Source of the DNA: Brachionus koreanus
Lineage: Eukaryota > Rotifera > Eurotatoria > Ploima > Brachionidae
Assembly: GCA_016987375.1 (NCBI GenBank)
Contig: PJRA01000077.1
Span: 1,241,939-1,280,527 of the forward strand
Length of the DNA stretch: 38,589 bases
Direction: 5' to 3'
Made by a program: the position numbers and the translations under genes. Of the stretch, positions 11,901 through 23,246 are shown in pieces (position 1 is the first letter of the stretch; every line of letters begins with the position of its first letter). The notes below the pieces were generated by a model. That model made no database searches and was not told where the DNA came from. It saw only the letters and a list, made by a program, of their open reading frames with translations.

Positions 11901-12299
11901 AGGGAAAAACTGCGCTTTTATATGTCTGCAAAAAGTAATGGATCACTTTTTGACCTAGAGGATAAGGTAAATAAATATAATAAAAGTTTTAATTTTTACA
12001 ATTTCGAACTTATTTAGGTTAAATCTCGTTTAAAATCAATCCAGAATTGGATAGGTTTTGACGATAAAGAGCTTAAAGAATGGCTGTCTTTATCGTTACA
12101 ATTTTGTCGCTGGTTTGATGAGAAATTTAAAAAAAATTCAATTAGTAAAGATGATTTGTCTAACAAATTTCCACTCTTGTGGTCCAAATTTTTAGCGGAG
12201 ACAAGTTTGAGTGATAAAATTGAAATAACAATAAACAGAAATGAAAATTCTTCTATCGAAAAATTAAATGATAACCTAGAAAATTTTACAATTAGTTAA
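8911..12299 (+). CDS. RNA ligase-like nucleotidyltransferase, paralog B
   Basis: Second copy of the ligase A gene, on the other side of DPH7. Exons: 8911-9023, 9082-9155, 9213-9295, 9338-9629, 9676-9880, 9925-10015, 10066-10143, 10190-10281, 11879-11966, 12018-12299, giving 465 residues. Motifs: K154-ANGE and SKNVHLVF, TVVFEILNP (Glu237), E320-GVVLYF, and LLKKKTTW (Lys338-340); the motif I to III spacing (83) equals that of A. Identity to A is very high around IYALRKFTGGLGDED and motif I and low at both ends. Six introns are shared with A in position and phase; three (after 9295, 10281 and 11966) are unique to B. The intron after exon 7 must use a GC donor (AAA|GCAAGA), since no GT is available and A aligns there exactly. 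The intron at 10282-11878 contains a SWIM-finger ORF on minus and an assembly gap. The frame is intact throughout, so the gene looks functional. Function is inferred from motifs only. Confidence 0.76.
10486..10711. other. Assembly gap (226 N)
   Basis: A run of N. It lies inside intron 8 of ligase B, so it does not interrupt the predicted coding sequence, but repeat sequence is probably missing here. Confidence 0.99.
10712..10860 (-). repeat. Probable retroelement 3' end with trinucleotide tail
   Basis: This patch is clearly richer in GC than its surroundings and reads, on minus, as a block ending in GTTTGGCGGTTTTATATTG. A (TAG)n/(ACT)n run at about 10838-10856 lies at the other edge. The look is that of the end of a non-LTR element, but most of it is hidden in the adjacent gap. 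Identification is tentative. Confidence 0.3.
11148..11743 (-). pseudogene. SWIM-type zinc-finger protein fragment (repeat-derived)
   Basis: An open frame of about 190 residues within intron 8 of ligase B, antisense to it. A SWIM finger is visible as CNCWYWLKNYKCHHQIAIA (CxC...CxH). It is followed by a basic NRKKGRPLKTAGALKKQ segment, an acidic linker, and a C-terminal CEQCG...CPNKC zinc ribbon. This architecture matches the C-terminal part of MULE-like transposases and their abundant derived relatives in small invertebrate genomes. No N-terminal transposase core is present; it may have been lost or lie in the gap region. It could be an expressed domesticated fragment, but a broken transposon is more likely. 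Confidence 0.6.
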
Positions 12300-13022
12300 A
12301 TATTTTTTAAAAAATAAAAATAAAAAAAATTTAATCTATTTTTTTTTTAAATTTTATCAAATGTTAGTCTATTTATAATGAAAAATTCCTACACGACTCA
12401 TTTTCATTGAATTTAAACACTAAAATAATTAATAATTTATTTGATATAGCTCTATTAACTATTAAGCTTGATATTTACTTTTATAGCCTATAAAAGTTGG
12501 GTAATTTGTCAGTAATAGTAATTTGTCTGATTTTGTAAACGATTTGATAAAAAAAATCATAAATAAAATTTGATAAATAAAGGGAATATTTTTGAAAAAA
12601 TGTTACTAAATTATATTTTCAAATAAGATTATATTAAATGTTTTTATTAAAGCTGTAATGATGTAAAAAAAATTATTTTATTAATAACATAGAAAAATAT
12701 TTGTAAAAATTAATAAAATGCTTCTATTTTTTTTATTTTTTTATTTTTTGATTAAGTAAACATGTTCAAAAATTTTCTTTTTTATTTTAAAATTTTTATT
12801 ACAATTAAATATATAAATTATTTATAGCATGAGAATGAAATTTTTTTAAAGTGTTTATAAATGCTTCAACCAAAAATTTTTCTTTTTATCCTAATTTTTT
12901 AAAGACATTTTATTTACCCGAAATTTATCTATTGAGTAAACTTAAGTTTAAAAAAATTTTGCTTAATTTAATTTATTAAATAAATAATAGATTAATTATA
13001 AATGAATTAGACTTAAATTGAA
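12300..13022. other. Intergenic, no features
   Basis: AT-rich spacer between the 3' ends of ligase B (plus) and the Thr-rich secreted protein gene (minus). No coding region was seen; it only holds convergent 3' flanks. Confidence 0.6.
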
Positions 13023-13479
13023 CTACGCAGTTGTTGTATTGTTATTTACTAGGGTTGCAGCTGTTTGAGTTGTTATATTGTCTAATATTATGCTAGTTGT
13101 TGCAGGCTCATTTGCTGCTGCTTCTACTGATGTCTCATTTACTGCTGGAGGATCAGTTACAATTGGTAGCGAAGTTGTTGTTTCCTCTACTGGAGCAGTT
13201 GTATCCAAAACTTGAGTCTGAGAAATGGTTGTGGTTTCGACTGATACTGGTGTAGCTATAGTTGTACTTACTTCCGTAACAGCGACAGTTGTGTTATTGT
13301 CTTGTCCAGAAGCTATTTAAAATAATTTAGATTAATTTTAAAAAAGAGAAAAAAAAATCGTACCAATAACCATACAAAAGGCTAAAACTCTTAAATATTT
13401 AATAAATTATTAATTTTTATTTTGTTGTTTTTTTTTTATTAAAATAAATATCTTACGCGAAAATAATTTCTTTAGACAT
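13023..13479 (-). CDS. Small secreted Thr-rich, mucin-like protein
   Basis: Unknown family. I join three minus-strand exons: 13457-13479 (23 nt), 13364-13389 (26 nt) and 13023-13312, giving 112 residues. All four splice boundaries are canonical and the phases agree (2, then 1). Joining the two tiny exons creates a textbook signal peptide, MSKEIIFAVLAFCMVIASGQ, which no single frame shows. The mature part is almost entirely Thr, Ser, Val, Ala, Pro, Glu and Asn, with several TTT/TTI runs and at least four N-x-T/S sequons, and no Cys. It therefore looks like a heavily O- and N-glycosylated secreted or cuticle/mucus protein. No membrane anchor is seen at the C-terminus. The neighbouring minus-strand gene has the same design, a small secreted product with short 5' exons. 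Confidence 0.68.
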
Positions 13480-13618
13480 TTTGAGAAAAAGATTTTTATT
13501 TGTTTTTTGGTCACTAAAAAAACCAATGTTTATATATGATTTAATAGTTATAAATTTAGATTATTTATTTTTAAAAATAAGAAAATAAAAAAAAAAAAAA
13601 CATTTTAAAAATAATTAT

Positions 13619-14084
13619 CTATTTTTGTATCAATTTTCGCAATTTTTCCAAAATCAAATCAGAAAATTTTTCATAAGCTTGTTCCATACTCATTCCTCTT
13701 TCACTTGATTCGACCACTGAAAATTTGAGTTTTTTCAGCAAATTTTTTACCTTAGTCAAAGTTTCATTTTTATTCTTGCCATTTTTGATCCTTTTTTTCG
13801 GATAGAAATAGTTTTCTTTCAAATAATTCGAATTTTCTTTCTTTATAAAAACTGGCTCAATATTTTCAACACCGTCATTTGAAGGCACCATTTGATCAAC
13901 ATAATTATAATCTTAATTGAAAATTAAAAAGAAAATTAAAATTTTACTTATAAATCTTACGATAAGAATGTATGTTATCAAAAAGACAAACTACAAGACA
14001 CAAGAGCCTAAATTTAACAAAAAAAAAAACTTTAATATACATTTTTTTGATTTACCATCCAAATTACCAAATTGAGGAATACAT
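13619..14084 (-). CDS. Small secreted basic protein, unknown family
   Basis: I join minus-strand exons 14068-14084 (17 nt), 13961-14007 (47 nt) and 13619-13911, giving 118 residues; introns are GT-AG and phases 2 then 1 agree. The first two exons encode a hydrophobic leader, MYSSIWLLCLVVCLFDNIHS, typical of a signal peptide. The mature part is basic: an aromatic NYFYPKKR segment, then a Lys-rich region (KNLLKKLKF), then two predicted amphipathic helices ending EKLRKLIQK. No Cys remains after the leader. KKR could be a convertase site, so a peptide precursor is one possibility, but I see no amidation signal or repeated peptide. Starting at the internal Met in the last exon would lose the leader, which is why the spliced model is preferred. 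Confidence 0.62.
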
Positions 14085-17000
14085 TTTTTTTGTTTTTCTT
14101 CATGCTTAGCTAGCATGTTTTATTTAAGTAAGATTCAAATGACGAAAGTATCTCTTATTTAGTTATTTAAAGAGGATAGCTAATGTTTCGTCTAATATGG
14201 GTCAATATTCACCAATTTCATTTGGATTAATTTTATTTTAATTATGTAACGCATAATTTATTATCCTTAAGTCTTTAATTTACCAGAAATTATGCTTCAA
14301 GGTAAAAAGTGGCTTATGCCACGTTTTATTAAAATTGACTGATTCTTTTAATTAATTATTGCCAAAGCAAATGATGAAAAAATAAACCTTAAATTTTAAA
14401 AAAAAAAAAACTTATGTTTAAACTTAGAATTTAAAATTTAGGTTTCTTTAAATAAATTTAGTTGCGTCTATCAATCTTTAAATATGGTTGATTTTAATTT
14501 TTTTATTTACGTAAATTTTTCATTGTTCTTTTTATTAATAAAGCAATTTTTTTTATATTTTTAATTTTTATTAATAAAAAATTATTTAGAAATGAATTTT
14601 TTTTCAATTCTTAATAGTTAATTTTGTTTTCTAAATATTTTATAGTTTTCACTAAACGATAAAAATTAACAACTATCAATTTAACTTGAGAAGGATAAAA
14701 AAGTTTTTCAATCTGTTAGTTTAAAGCGCAATAAAATAAAATAAAAAATTATCCCAATTTTAGTGAATTAGATTAGTATATTTTTTGAACATGACTTTAG
14801 TTAATTTTTAAATCGAACATGCAATTTCGATTTAAGTTAAAAAGGAAATGAAAATTTGTTTTTAGCTTTAATGGGTAGAGTGCTTCATAATGTTCATATA
14901 AAAGTCTCATTTTGACCAACTCAAATTAATAATTAATGAAAAAATTCTAATAAATTTTTAAATGAATTTACACGTGTGTATTTTAAATTATTTGAAAAAT
15001 GTTTACTTTTATTCATAGCCATTTTAACGAGTCAATATTAAGAAAATTTTATGTTTTTCGAAGAATTATTAATTTGAAAGTGAAATTAAAAAATTAATTT
15101 TCATTTTTTTTTATATTTAAAAAAAAATTTATCGTTTAAGTTTTTTTCCTAATCAATTAATGAATAAATAAATGTTTTAGCTTTAAATTTAAATTTTTGA
15201 TTAATTTAATTATTTAATGTTCCTCACCTATATTTGATTGTTTATACGTATTAGTCGAGTTGGAGCTGAAAATAACGAAAATAGATTTTATTTTAGCTAG
15301 GGTCAAGTATGTTTTTAATGCGACAATTTAATTATTAAATAAATACCACTCAAAGATTTACTATTTATTATTTAAAAGTGTTTATCTTTCAATTATTCTC
15401 AAGGTACACACAGCATTCAAGCATATTTTTTTTAATTTATAATTAAGTTAAAAAAACGATCTTAATTGAAAATGTTCAAAATAAAATAAAATTTAAATGA
15501 AACTTGGCTAACTAGAGAACAACAAAAAAATTGCCTTTCTCATTGTTCTTCTATTTTTTGTGTTTCTAGATCATTTGTTTCAGTTTATTAAAAATAATTC
15601 TGAATATTAATTTATTTAGTTGAAGTGGTTTCTGTTTAACACCAGTCTTTGGCTCATTTTGCACAAAATTTTAAGAAACCTTTCACGCCTTTTTTTAAAT
15701 TTTAGTTTATATAGAATTTTATTTTAATCCTAAATATAAATAAAATCAAAATTTTATTGATCGGATTTTTTCTAAAAAAAGTTGGATTATTTTGTTAAAG
15801 AAGAGCTTTATTTTAGCAGGTTCAAAAATTAAGGGTTTTTATTTTTAATTAACACCTCACATATTGTATTTATTTATAAGCTACAAAATTTAAAAAAGAT
15901 ATCAAACTAAATTAAAACCGAGTTCATCGGCGACGTGTCATCTTTTATTAAAAATTATCTACAACAAAAATAAAGTAATTAGTTTTGCAATAAGTATTAT
16001 GCTAAATTGAAAATTTTCATAAAAAATTTATTTACATGGTCAATGAATTTTTGATTTCCTGTTAGTCTAAAATCAGTCAAATGGAAAAGCTGTGAATTAC
16101 TTGTGTCAAACAACAGCTCTAAGCTTTTTTTTTTAGCTCAAAACCTTAAAGCCAATTTTAAATATGCTCTTAATTATACTTTACATATTTGCCATTAAAA
16201 AAAAGAGTTGAACTCTTTGAAAAATTTTTATTTTCTTTATTTTAATTTAATATTCACAAGTTTACTTAAGAATAAACATGAACAACGACCTGAAAAATTT
16301 AGCTTGCTGTATTTTTTTCCTCGGGCTTGAGCAAATAACATTGCTCAATTAGAATAATTAAATCGGTCAGGTGATCAAGTGACCAGTAAAATGAGTCTAT
16401 TTATCATGTTCAAACAAAGATAAGTATTAAAAAAAAAGAATTTTAAAATTTTATTTAAAAAAAAATGATATTATACTTCTTTTTTTGTTAAGTCTATCAA
16501 ATATTTAGTTTAGAAAAAGGAGCCATGTTTTTAGTATTAGATTACGGCTTGTAAAATTTTAAGTCATAATCTGCTAGATCAATACACTTAATCTAAAACT
16601 CAAATCGATAAATTCCGGCTCAGTTTATCTCCGCAAAGCATATGCGTCAACATTTATCAAATGTTTTTTTGTTACCAAGCAATCAAAACGCTATGTAATT
16701 AAGTCAGGAATTTATTACTTAACATTTGATGATTCAAATTTAAGAAAAATAAAATTATTTTCAAGCTTTTTATGCACTAAATATTAGAGATAGCCAGGTC
16801 TCATTATGAAAATATAATTTTCAAATTTAACGCTTGAAAACTTTTGATAAAAAATTATAAAACTTTATCAAGCTTTTAAATTTATCGATTTTAGAACAAA
16901 CTAGATAGGGCCTAGTTTAGTGCAAGTCATCGGCTTAGCATTTCATATTAATTAATTTTTTTAAATATTGACTTTAAAGCAGGTAAATTAAAATGTTAGA

Positions 17001-17334
17001 ATATATTAATAAGTAAAAAAAAATCAATACACTGACCCATATTTGCGAATCAAATCTCCATGACAATCGCCAATATAATAATTCTTTTTTGATTAATTCA
17101 GGTCATTTTTTGTGTTTGTTGATTTCAAGGTCTTGGAAAGAATCTAAGTGCCAATTAAATGACCTTATAATCGAATGCAAATTGTTTACATTCGCGCATT
17201 TATAAACCGAGGACCGTTTCAATCAGAAAAGAGCGCATTTAAATTTCTACGTGACTTGGATTGTGATGCTGAAAATTAACAAAAAAAAATTATAATTCCA
17301 AATTTTTAGTTTTTTTTAGATAAGATGTTTTAGA
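14085..17334. other. Long intergenic region, no genes seen
   Basis: About 3.2 kb of AT-rich DNA between two divergently transcribed genes. No protein similarity, tRNA or rRNA is recognisable. A TATAAA at 17201-17206 followed by TCAATC at about 17219 lies in a slightly GC-richer patch upstream of the next gene and may be part of its core promoter. Confidence 0.5.
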
Positions 17335-19294
17335 ATGGAAGAGAGTAAGAGTCAGTTGCCCACTGTTCAGTCGCAGGTGCGAAAACTTTACTTTAAGTCT
17401 TCGGCTACAGAGGCCTTGCACTCGGCCATTCTGCTAAAAGCCCGAAATTCAAATCCCAAGAGCAAAAATGTCACTAAAATGCCTAGTATCAGCACCGGGA
17501 CTTACACAAAGCCTGAGTCGGACGATTACGAGCTGGAATCGCCTCTCAAAATCAAAGAAAACTTACAGACATCAGTAAAAAATATCAAGAGTGGCTTTGA
17601 CATGCTAAGAAGCTCGAGTGATGACGAAGACAGCCATTCGGATAATTTAGAGCGTAAAAAGCCCGACATTATTCTACTGGACATAAACAAAAGCTTAAGA
17701 AAACGGGGTAAAGAAGAAGCACTGTCTAATTCGAGCAGTGACGAAGAGGAATCAAGTCTTAAAGCTAACAAACAGACTAATTTAAATTTGAATTTAAAAC
17801 CCGTTGGAAATAAGCCACCATTTATAACACCTGTTGTTAGCGCTAATTATACGACAAATTATTTAGACAGCGAGCTAATGACTTCGCCAAACTCTTTATC
17901 GTGTCCATCAGGCTTCTCATCGCCTCATTCAGTCAAATCTCAAAAGTCTTGCTCGGACCAAGAATTTTCAAGTATCTATCTCATTAATTTTATTTTAAAT
18001 TTTAATGAAAAAAAATTTTTTTTTTAAAATTTTATTGTATTAAATAATTTTATTTTACAAAGAATGAATTTTTGACAAGAAATTTTTTTTAATTAATGCT
18101 TTTTTTCTAAAAAAGGGATGATTTTAAAAAAAAATTATCTCTTAAATTTTTGAGTCAAATTTTAAGAAAATTTATTTTTATTTTACAATATTTAACTTAA
18201 AAAAATATTTTTTACAAATTATCATATATCGAAAAGGAATAATTTTTGCTTAGTCGTTAAAATTTGTGCTCATTAGAAAATATAAAAATTAGACTTAATT
18301 TTTTGAATTAAGTTTAAAAAAATTCAAAATTTGTTTTTTATTAGAAAAAAAAACTTGAACTTGAGTTTGAGTTTTTATTCTTAAATTTTTTCATATTTAA
18401 CTAAGAGAGAAAACTATAATTTTTTTCCCAATAGATTCATTGGCATCAATAAGCTCGCCAACAAGTTGCTGCAGTAGTGTGACAACAAACGATGGACTGT
18501 TAGACTTCGATGATTCAAGCAGTACTGCCAGTGGTCCTGTTTATGTACGACAACCAGGCTTTGAACATCATGCACATGAAGTTATTAAACAAGATGTCAA
18601 GTTAAACAGTCTTAAAAATTTTGTCATTAATGATAAATCGAAGAATAAATTCACAAAAAAGCTCAATCCGTCATCATCAACAGGAGCACTTGTAGAAAAT
18701 TCTGAAGCCAAACCTAAAGCTAAAAAAAAAATGTGTGTTATGAACCCGGATTTTTTGACAGAAAACTCAGAGAGCTCAGTAATGCTTAAGCCAATAAGAC
18801 AAAAAAGAGAACCGTTACCATTAAGATTGCGTGCTTTGCCAGCCTCATTCTGGGAACAGCCAAACTTACCTAATGTCTCTCCGGCAACCATGTTTTTACC
18901 GCCCCTGCATCGAAATGAAATTGAAAATGATTTTGTGGAGCAATTAAATGACGAGTGTGTGCATAGTTCGAATATGCCCCGGGAAGTGCGAGTCTCACCC
19001 GCCAATACTGAACTTCTGTTCAAGCTATTTGATAACATTGAACAGACCAAAGATAAAAAGCAAGTTCAATTAATATTAAATTCGAGGGGACATTCTAAGG
19101 TAAAGGCAATGACCAAAGCATTGATCAAAGGCGAAGATCCATGCATTCAAGATGCTGAAGGTCTTTTTCCACAACTGAAATTGGATTCAAAAAATGAGAC
19201 AAATTACAATAGTAGTTTAGTTTCATCGTCTAATTTGCCTCTAATTGAACAAAATTACAGCCAAATACTGTCAGAAGTAGTAGCGAATTTGTAA
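17335..19294 (+). CDS. Disordered protein with YAP/FAM181-like TEAD-binding loop
   Basis: Two exons, 17335-17971 and 18435-19294 (phase 1 junction), giving 498 residues. Most of the protein is Ser/Lys/Asp-rich and probably disordered, with SSSDDEDS and SSSDEEESS acidic runs at about 98-140. Residues 342-355 read LRLRALPASFWEQP, which matches the omega-loop of YAP (MRLRKLPDSFFKPP) that docks on TEAD transcription factors. The counterparts of YAP Arg89, Leu91, Pro92, Ser94 and Phe95 are all present, with Trp replacing Phe96. FAM181-type proteins are known to use such a loop. Further on, L407-FKLF is an LxxLF helix like the other TEAD-binding element of YAP, though in the opposite order. No WW domain is present, so it is not Yorkie/YAP itself. 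Expected role: nuclear TEAD partner (co-activator or competitor). Exon 1 is a single open frame starting at the first Met. Confidence 0.72.
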
Positions 19295-19879
19295 ATTATT
19301 TAGTAAATAAGGTTCTCATTGATATTCAAAACTAAACCTCCTTTTTTTCAAAGACTTAAAAGTCTTAAAAAATTTTATATATTTTGTTTGTTTATTTATT
19401 AAGGAGCTTTGGTTTTGATGAGCGAATGAATCAATCGATTGGCTTAAAAACTAGTTCATTAAAAATTGCTTGTATATTTTTTTAAATTTTTTCGAAATCC
19501 GTCCTTTTTTAACAATTAAATGATTATTTTGAAGTTCAAGTGCATTTTTTTTTAATTATTAATTTAATTATAGTTAATTTAAAAAATAAAATAATTAAAA
19601 CTTTTTAAAAATGTAAAATTAAACTAGGATATCCCAACAATAATTTGACCTGATTAAATCTTGTGACAGCTTAGTGAAGGAATATTCTGCTTAGTTATTA
19701 CCAGAAAATATCGACTGGTAGTCCTTTAAAATTCTCATAAAACTACAATTTAATTTTTTATTTAACTTTAAATACTCAGTTTAAATATTAAAATTTGATT
19801 TTTATTTATTTAATAAATATTTGTTTAATTCAAATAAGATGTTTGGTATTTTTTTTTAAATTAATAATCAATTTGAATG
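19295..19879. other. 3' flank, no features
   Basis: AT-rich sequence after the TEAD-binding-like gene; nothing coding is seen before the LINE remnant begins. Confidence 0.5.
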
Positions 19880-21300
19880 GCTTGTGTAATATACTTAATT
19901 TTCCTAAGTTATTACTTGGAGCTTGTGCAAGCACAGCTCTAATGAGCCTCAGATGTCAATACTCGCTTCAAATTTGTTTAAACTAATTGCACACAAAATT
20001 TCTTCTGAAAAATTATTCCAAAATATAATAGTCAAATAATAGTTAAATCATGGAAGAATTTCTAAATCTTTCTCGCACCAAGTTCTTTTAAGGACTTTCT
20101 TCTAAGATTATACATTTTCCCGTCGGGCCTGCTTCTTAAGCTGTATTATACATTTTCTGAAATTCACAATCTCTATATTGTTAGCTAGTTTGAACATTTG
20201 TACTATTTCTCCACGTATCCTTCTTGTTTTTAAACTTGGTAATTTCAGTATAGATAACCGTTTTAGATACTCCAAATATGCAAGCTCAGAAAACAAACTG
20301 CGTCGTTCTATGCTTAAAAAAAATAAATAAAAAGTCTTTAGCTTATCTTTTGAAGCTTTTTCCTGCTTTTTGACCTTAGTGTCCTGAAAATGAAATCGAA
20401 AAAAAAACATACAATATTTAAATCTTTAAACTAACGTTTAACTTATCTCAAGGATATAACAGTGTTTTTATGTTAATTAACCATATCAACTAGACAAGTG
20501 ATAATAAATGAAAAAAAAGAAACATAATAATGTACTTAATTGTGAAATGGTAACATGCAAAAAAAGAAGTTTGGTGTAAACAAAAATGAATTCAACAATG
20601 TCGGTAGAAACAAACAATGAGGTAAAAATTTGATTTACTCAAATCAACTTTTATTTCATCGAGTAATGAGATATCTGGAGAGTGCTGAGTCAAAAAATTT
20701 TCCAATAATTTAACCTTACTGGGAAGATGAAAGCAATTCCAATGTGTAATTAATAACCTTATTTTAGGAAGTGATAGATTTTTTGAAAATTCCATTAATT
20801 GAATTTTTTTTAAATTGTTTGAACAAGATGGTTGTTTTGTAACTGTATTCTTTCTTTGTTTTTTATATTGATCCCCTCCTTGAGATAAGCTTCTGGTCGA
20901 ACTTGTATGTGGCTCGGAAATATTTTCGTCTTCACTATTCAAATCAGACAAGTCTTCAATCAGATCATCTTTTTGTGTTTCGAATTCAGATCTTCGTTTG
21001 ATTTGATATTTGGCGAGGATAAAATCTTTAGACCCATTATTTTTGAATGCTTGAGTTGGTGTTACATTTTCCAGCTGGTTTAATTGCTCAAAAACCCGAA
21101 GATGATCCTCAAAGACAGGTGTTTTAAGGAATTGAGCGTCTGCTTGAAGTCCAAGCCTTGAATCAATGCTATCATTTGTGTCTGGCTGATATTCTGGTGT
21201 ATTTGGTTTTTCTTTTACATCATCATCACTTGGTTCAACTTCTTGGTTTGTATTTGTCTTGTCTTGTTCAATTTCAAGTTCACTAAAGTTTAACTTTATT
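19880..21300 (-). mobile_element. Internally deleted LINE remnant
   Basis: The minus strand reads, from 21300 downward, an open frame of about 235 codons rich in Asp/Glu/Ser. It then enters an endonuclease-like start, LITHWNCFHLPSK...LENFLTQHSPDI (about 20760-20640), the typical beginning of a LINE apurinic-type endonuclease. The frame then breaks. At about 20330-20110 comes the C-terminal reverse-transcriptase block LAYLEYLKRLSILKLPSLKT with RRIRGEIVQMFK, and at about 20080-19940 a decayed FWNNFSEEI...SLNKFEASID end. The order is correct for one element on minus lacking the whole central endonuclease/RT core. No intact protein can be made. Confidence 0.65.
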
Positions 21301-22800
21301 TAAATCTTAATTTTTTTATATATATTTTTATTCTCAAGGAGCATTAGCTCGGTACAGATAGACAAATAAATAATAAATAAGAATGAAAGGAATAGTTTTC
21401 CTACGCTTATTAGGAATGAAAGGGTTAGTTATTCACTATTGTCTTAATCTTCATTCAATTTTTTATAATTTAAATTTTTTAATCTGAACTTAGAATAGTA
21501 CTATCAAGATTAACTAGGAAAAATCATGAGTTCTTGCGCGATTAAATTTAATGAGCTACAAAGTTACAATTAAGTTAAATATAATTTATTATTTAGACTG
21601 CATTGTTGTATTTATTTATTTCACTATTTCGCCCTTCAAGTCGATGTAAGATAAAAAAAAATCTTTATAAAAATAAATAAAAAAGATTTTAATAAAGATA
21701 ATAGAAAAGCATATGACCAAAATTTAATGCCAATGTTTTAGAGACCATAATTATAAGATTATCCGATAGGGTCATACGGAAGATAGTCACGCAGTTCCAA
21801 GAAATTTAGTGTCACAACATTCATAAAACATGTTAAGAAAAATCTTTAAGCAAAGAAAAATTATTTAATTTTTCAAACTCCTTGAAAATTAGATAAAACT
21901 AAATAAAACTTTTTCTGAAATTGAAAATTATAAAAAAGATAAAATGTAGTGATAACATATTTAGTTAGTACATATTTAAACATTCATAATAAATAACGTA
22001 TCAATCTTTTATAAAAAATAGATTTTTATGAATCGCTATTATTAGCTAAGATTTAAAAATTGAATTAACCGTTTACCATGGGTAAATTCTCTATTATTCT
22101 TTTAATTTATAATTATAAGTAAGCATTTTCTGTTTGAATGAAAGAAAAAAAATTTATCTTAAAATTATTATCATAAAAATAAGCATTTATTCCAGACTTG
22201 TCTTTAAGTAACAAGTCTTAAGTCAAGTCATAACTTTTACTTAAATTTTGTGATTTAGACTTATAAAACTGTGACTCATAAAAAAGTATGATTTATTCTT
22301 TAATAAAAATCATTTTAATTATATTATTTTTTTTAAATATTATTAAATTTAATTGTTGTAAGATTTTACCTATTTAGTAAAGAAAATATTTATTTATTTA
22401 AAGGATATAAAATTGAATTATTTTTATCAACAACTTCACACTATTTCTTGTGTTCTCTTAATTAAAAGATTTTGTCTTACATCTGATTCATTTAGTTTTT
22501 TATCGTCAATAAAGATCAAATCTAAATGGTAGCGGAAAATTCGGCCAACTAATAAACGGGCTTTATTTGTAAAATTCAAATATTTTTGATTGAAATTTTG
22601 AAAAATTTTTTTTTATTTTACAACAAAATACTTTTAACTTCAGTTATTTTATTAAATCAAAGAGGTGTTGTTTTTGTGTTTAAAAGAAAAGATTTTCAAA
22701 AAAATATAAAAATTATTTAAATTTTTTTGGTTCTTAATTTTTTTAAAATTTTTGATAGTATTTAGTTAATTAAATAATTATTAAATCTAAAAATCATTTT
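21301..22800. other. Intergenic, no features
   Basis: AT-rich DNA with no gene or recognisable repeat on either strand. Confidence 0.45.
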
Positions 22801-22814
22801 TACGGACAAGACCG

Positions 22815-22941
22815 TTTTGAAGACCGGCCAAATGACCACCCGCATACTAATTGACCGTATTTTTGACCGCCCGTTTTAAGCTTGTCGTATTTTTTCGAGT
22901 TTTAAAAATGAGACTCTTTTGAAGACCGGCCATCTGACCAC
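22815..22941. repeat. GACC-rich direct repeat
   Basis: The block TTTTGAAGACCGGCCA followed by xxTGACCAC occurs at 22815-22839 and again at 22917-22941, 102 nt apart. Between and around them are further GACCG/GACCGCC motifs, giving a local GC-rich island in very AT-rich DNA. It resembles a fragment of a repeat family with short internal repeats. It lies about 95 nt upstream of a LINE 3' remnant. Confidence 0.6.
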
Positions 22942-23246
22942 AAAAAGTCGTCCGCCATTTGGACCGGTTTGCTAAGACCACTTCCAACACTATTACATAT
23001 CATTCCTAGTTATATGAATTAACATATTTTTTACCAAGCTTTTGTCAGACCTAATCTTTAATATGCAGTTACAATTTGGAGACCGGACTTGAAGAAAGCT
23101 ATCGGAGCCTTTCAAAGACGAGCAACAAGGATTGTGCTTGAAATCAAAACAATTTTCTATGAAAGAATGCTGAAAGAACTAAATCTGACAACACTTGAAA
23201 TTAGAAGACTAAGAGGTGTTTTTTTTCGGCATAGGATTAATTATAA

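Noticed and set aside
17526..17771. Ser/Leu-rich minus-strand frame
   Set aside because: It is the mirror image of the acidic serine codons of the TEAD-binding-like gene.
17335..19294. Calling the TEAD-binding-like gene Yorkie/YAP
   Set aside because: No WW domain is present and the loop and helix are in the opposite order to YAP.
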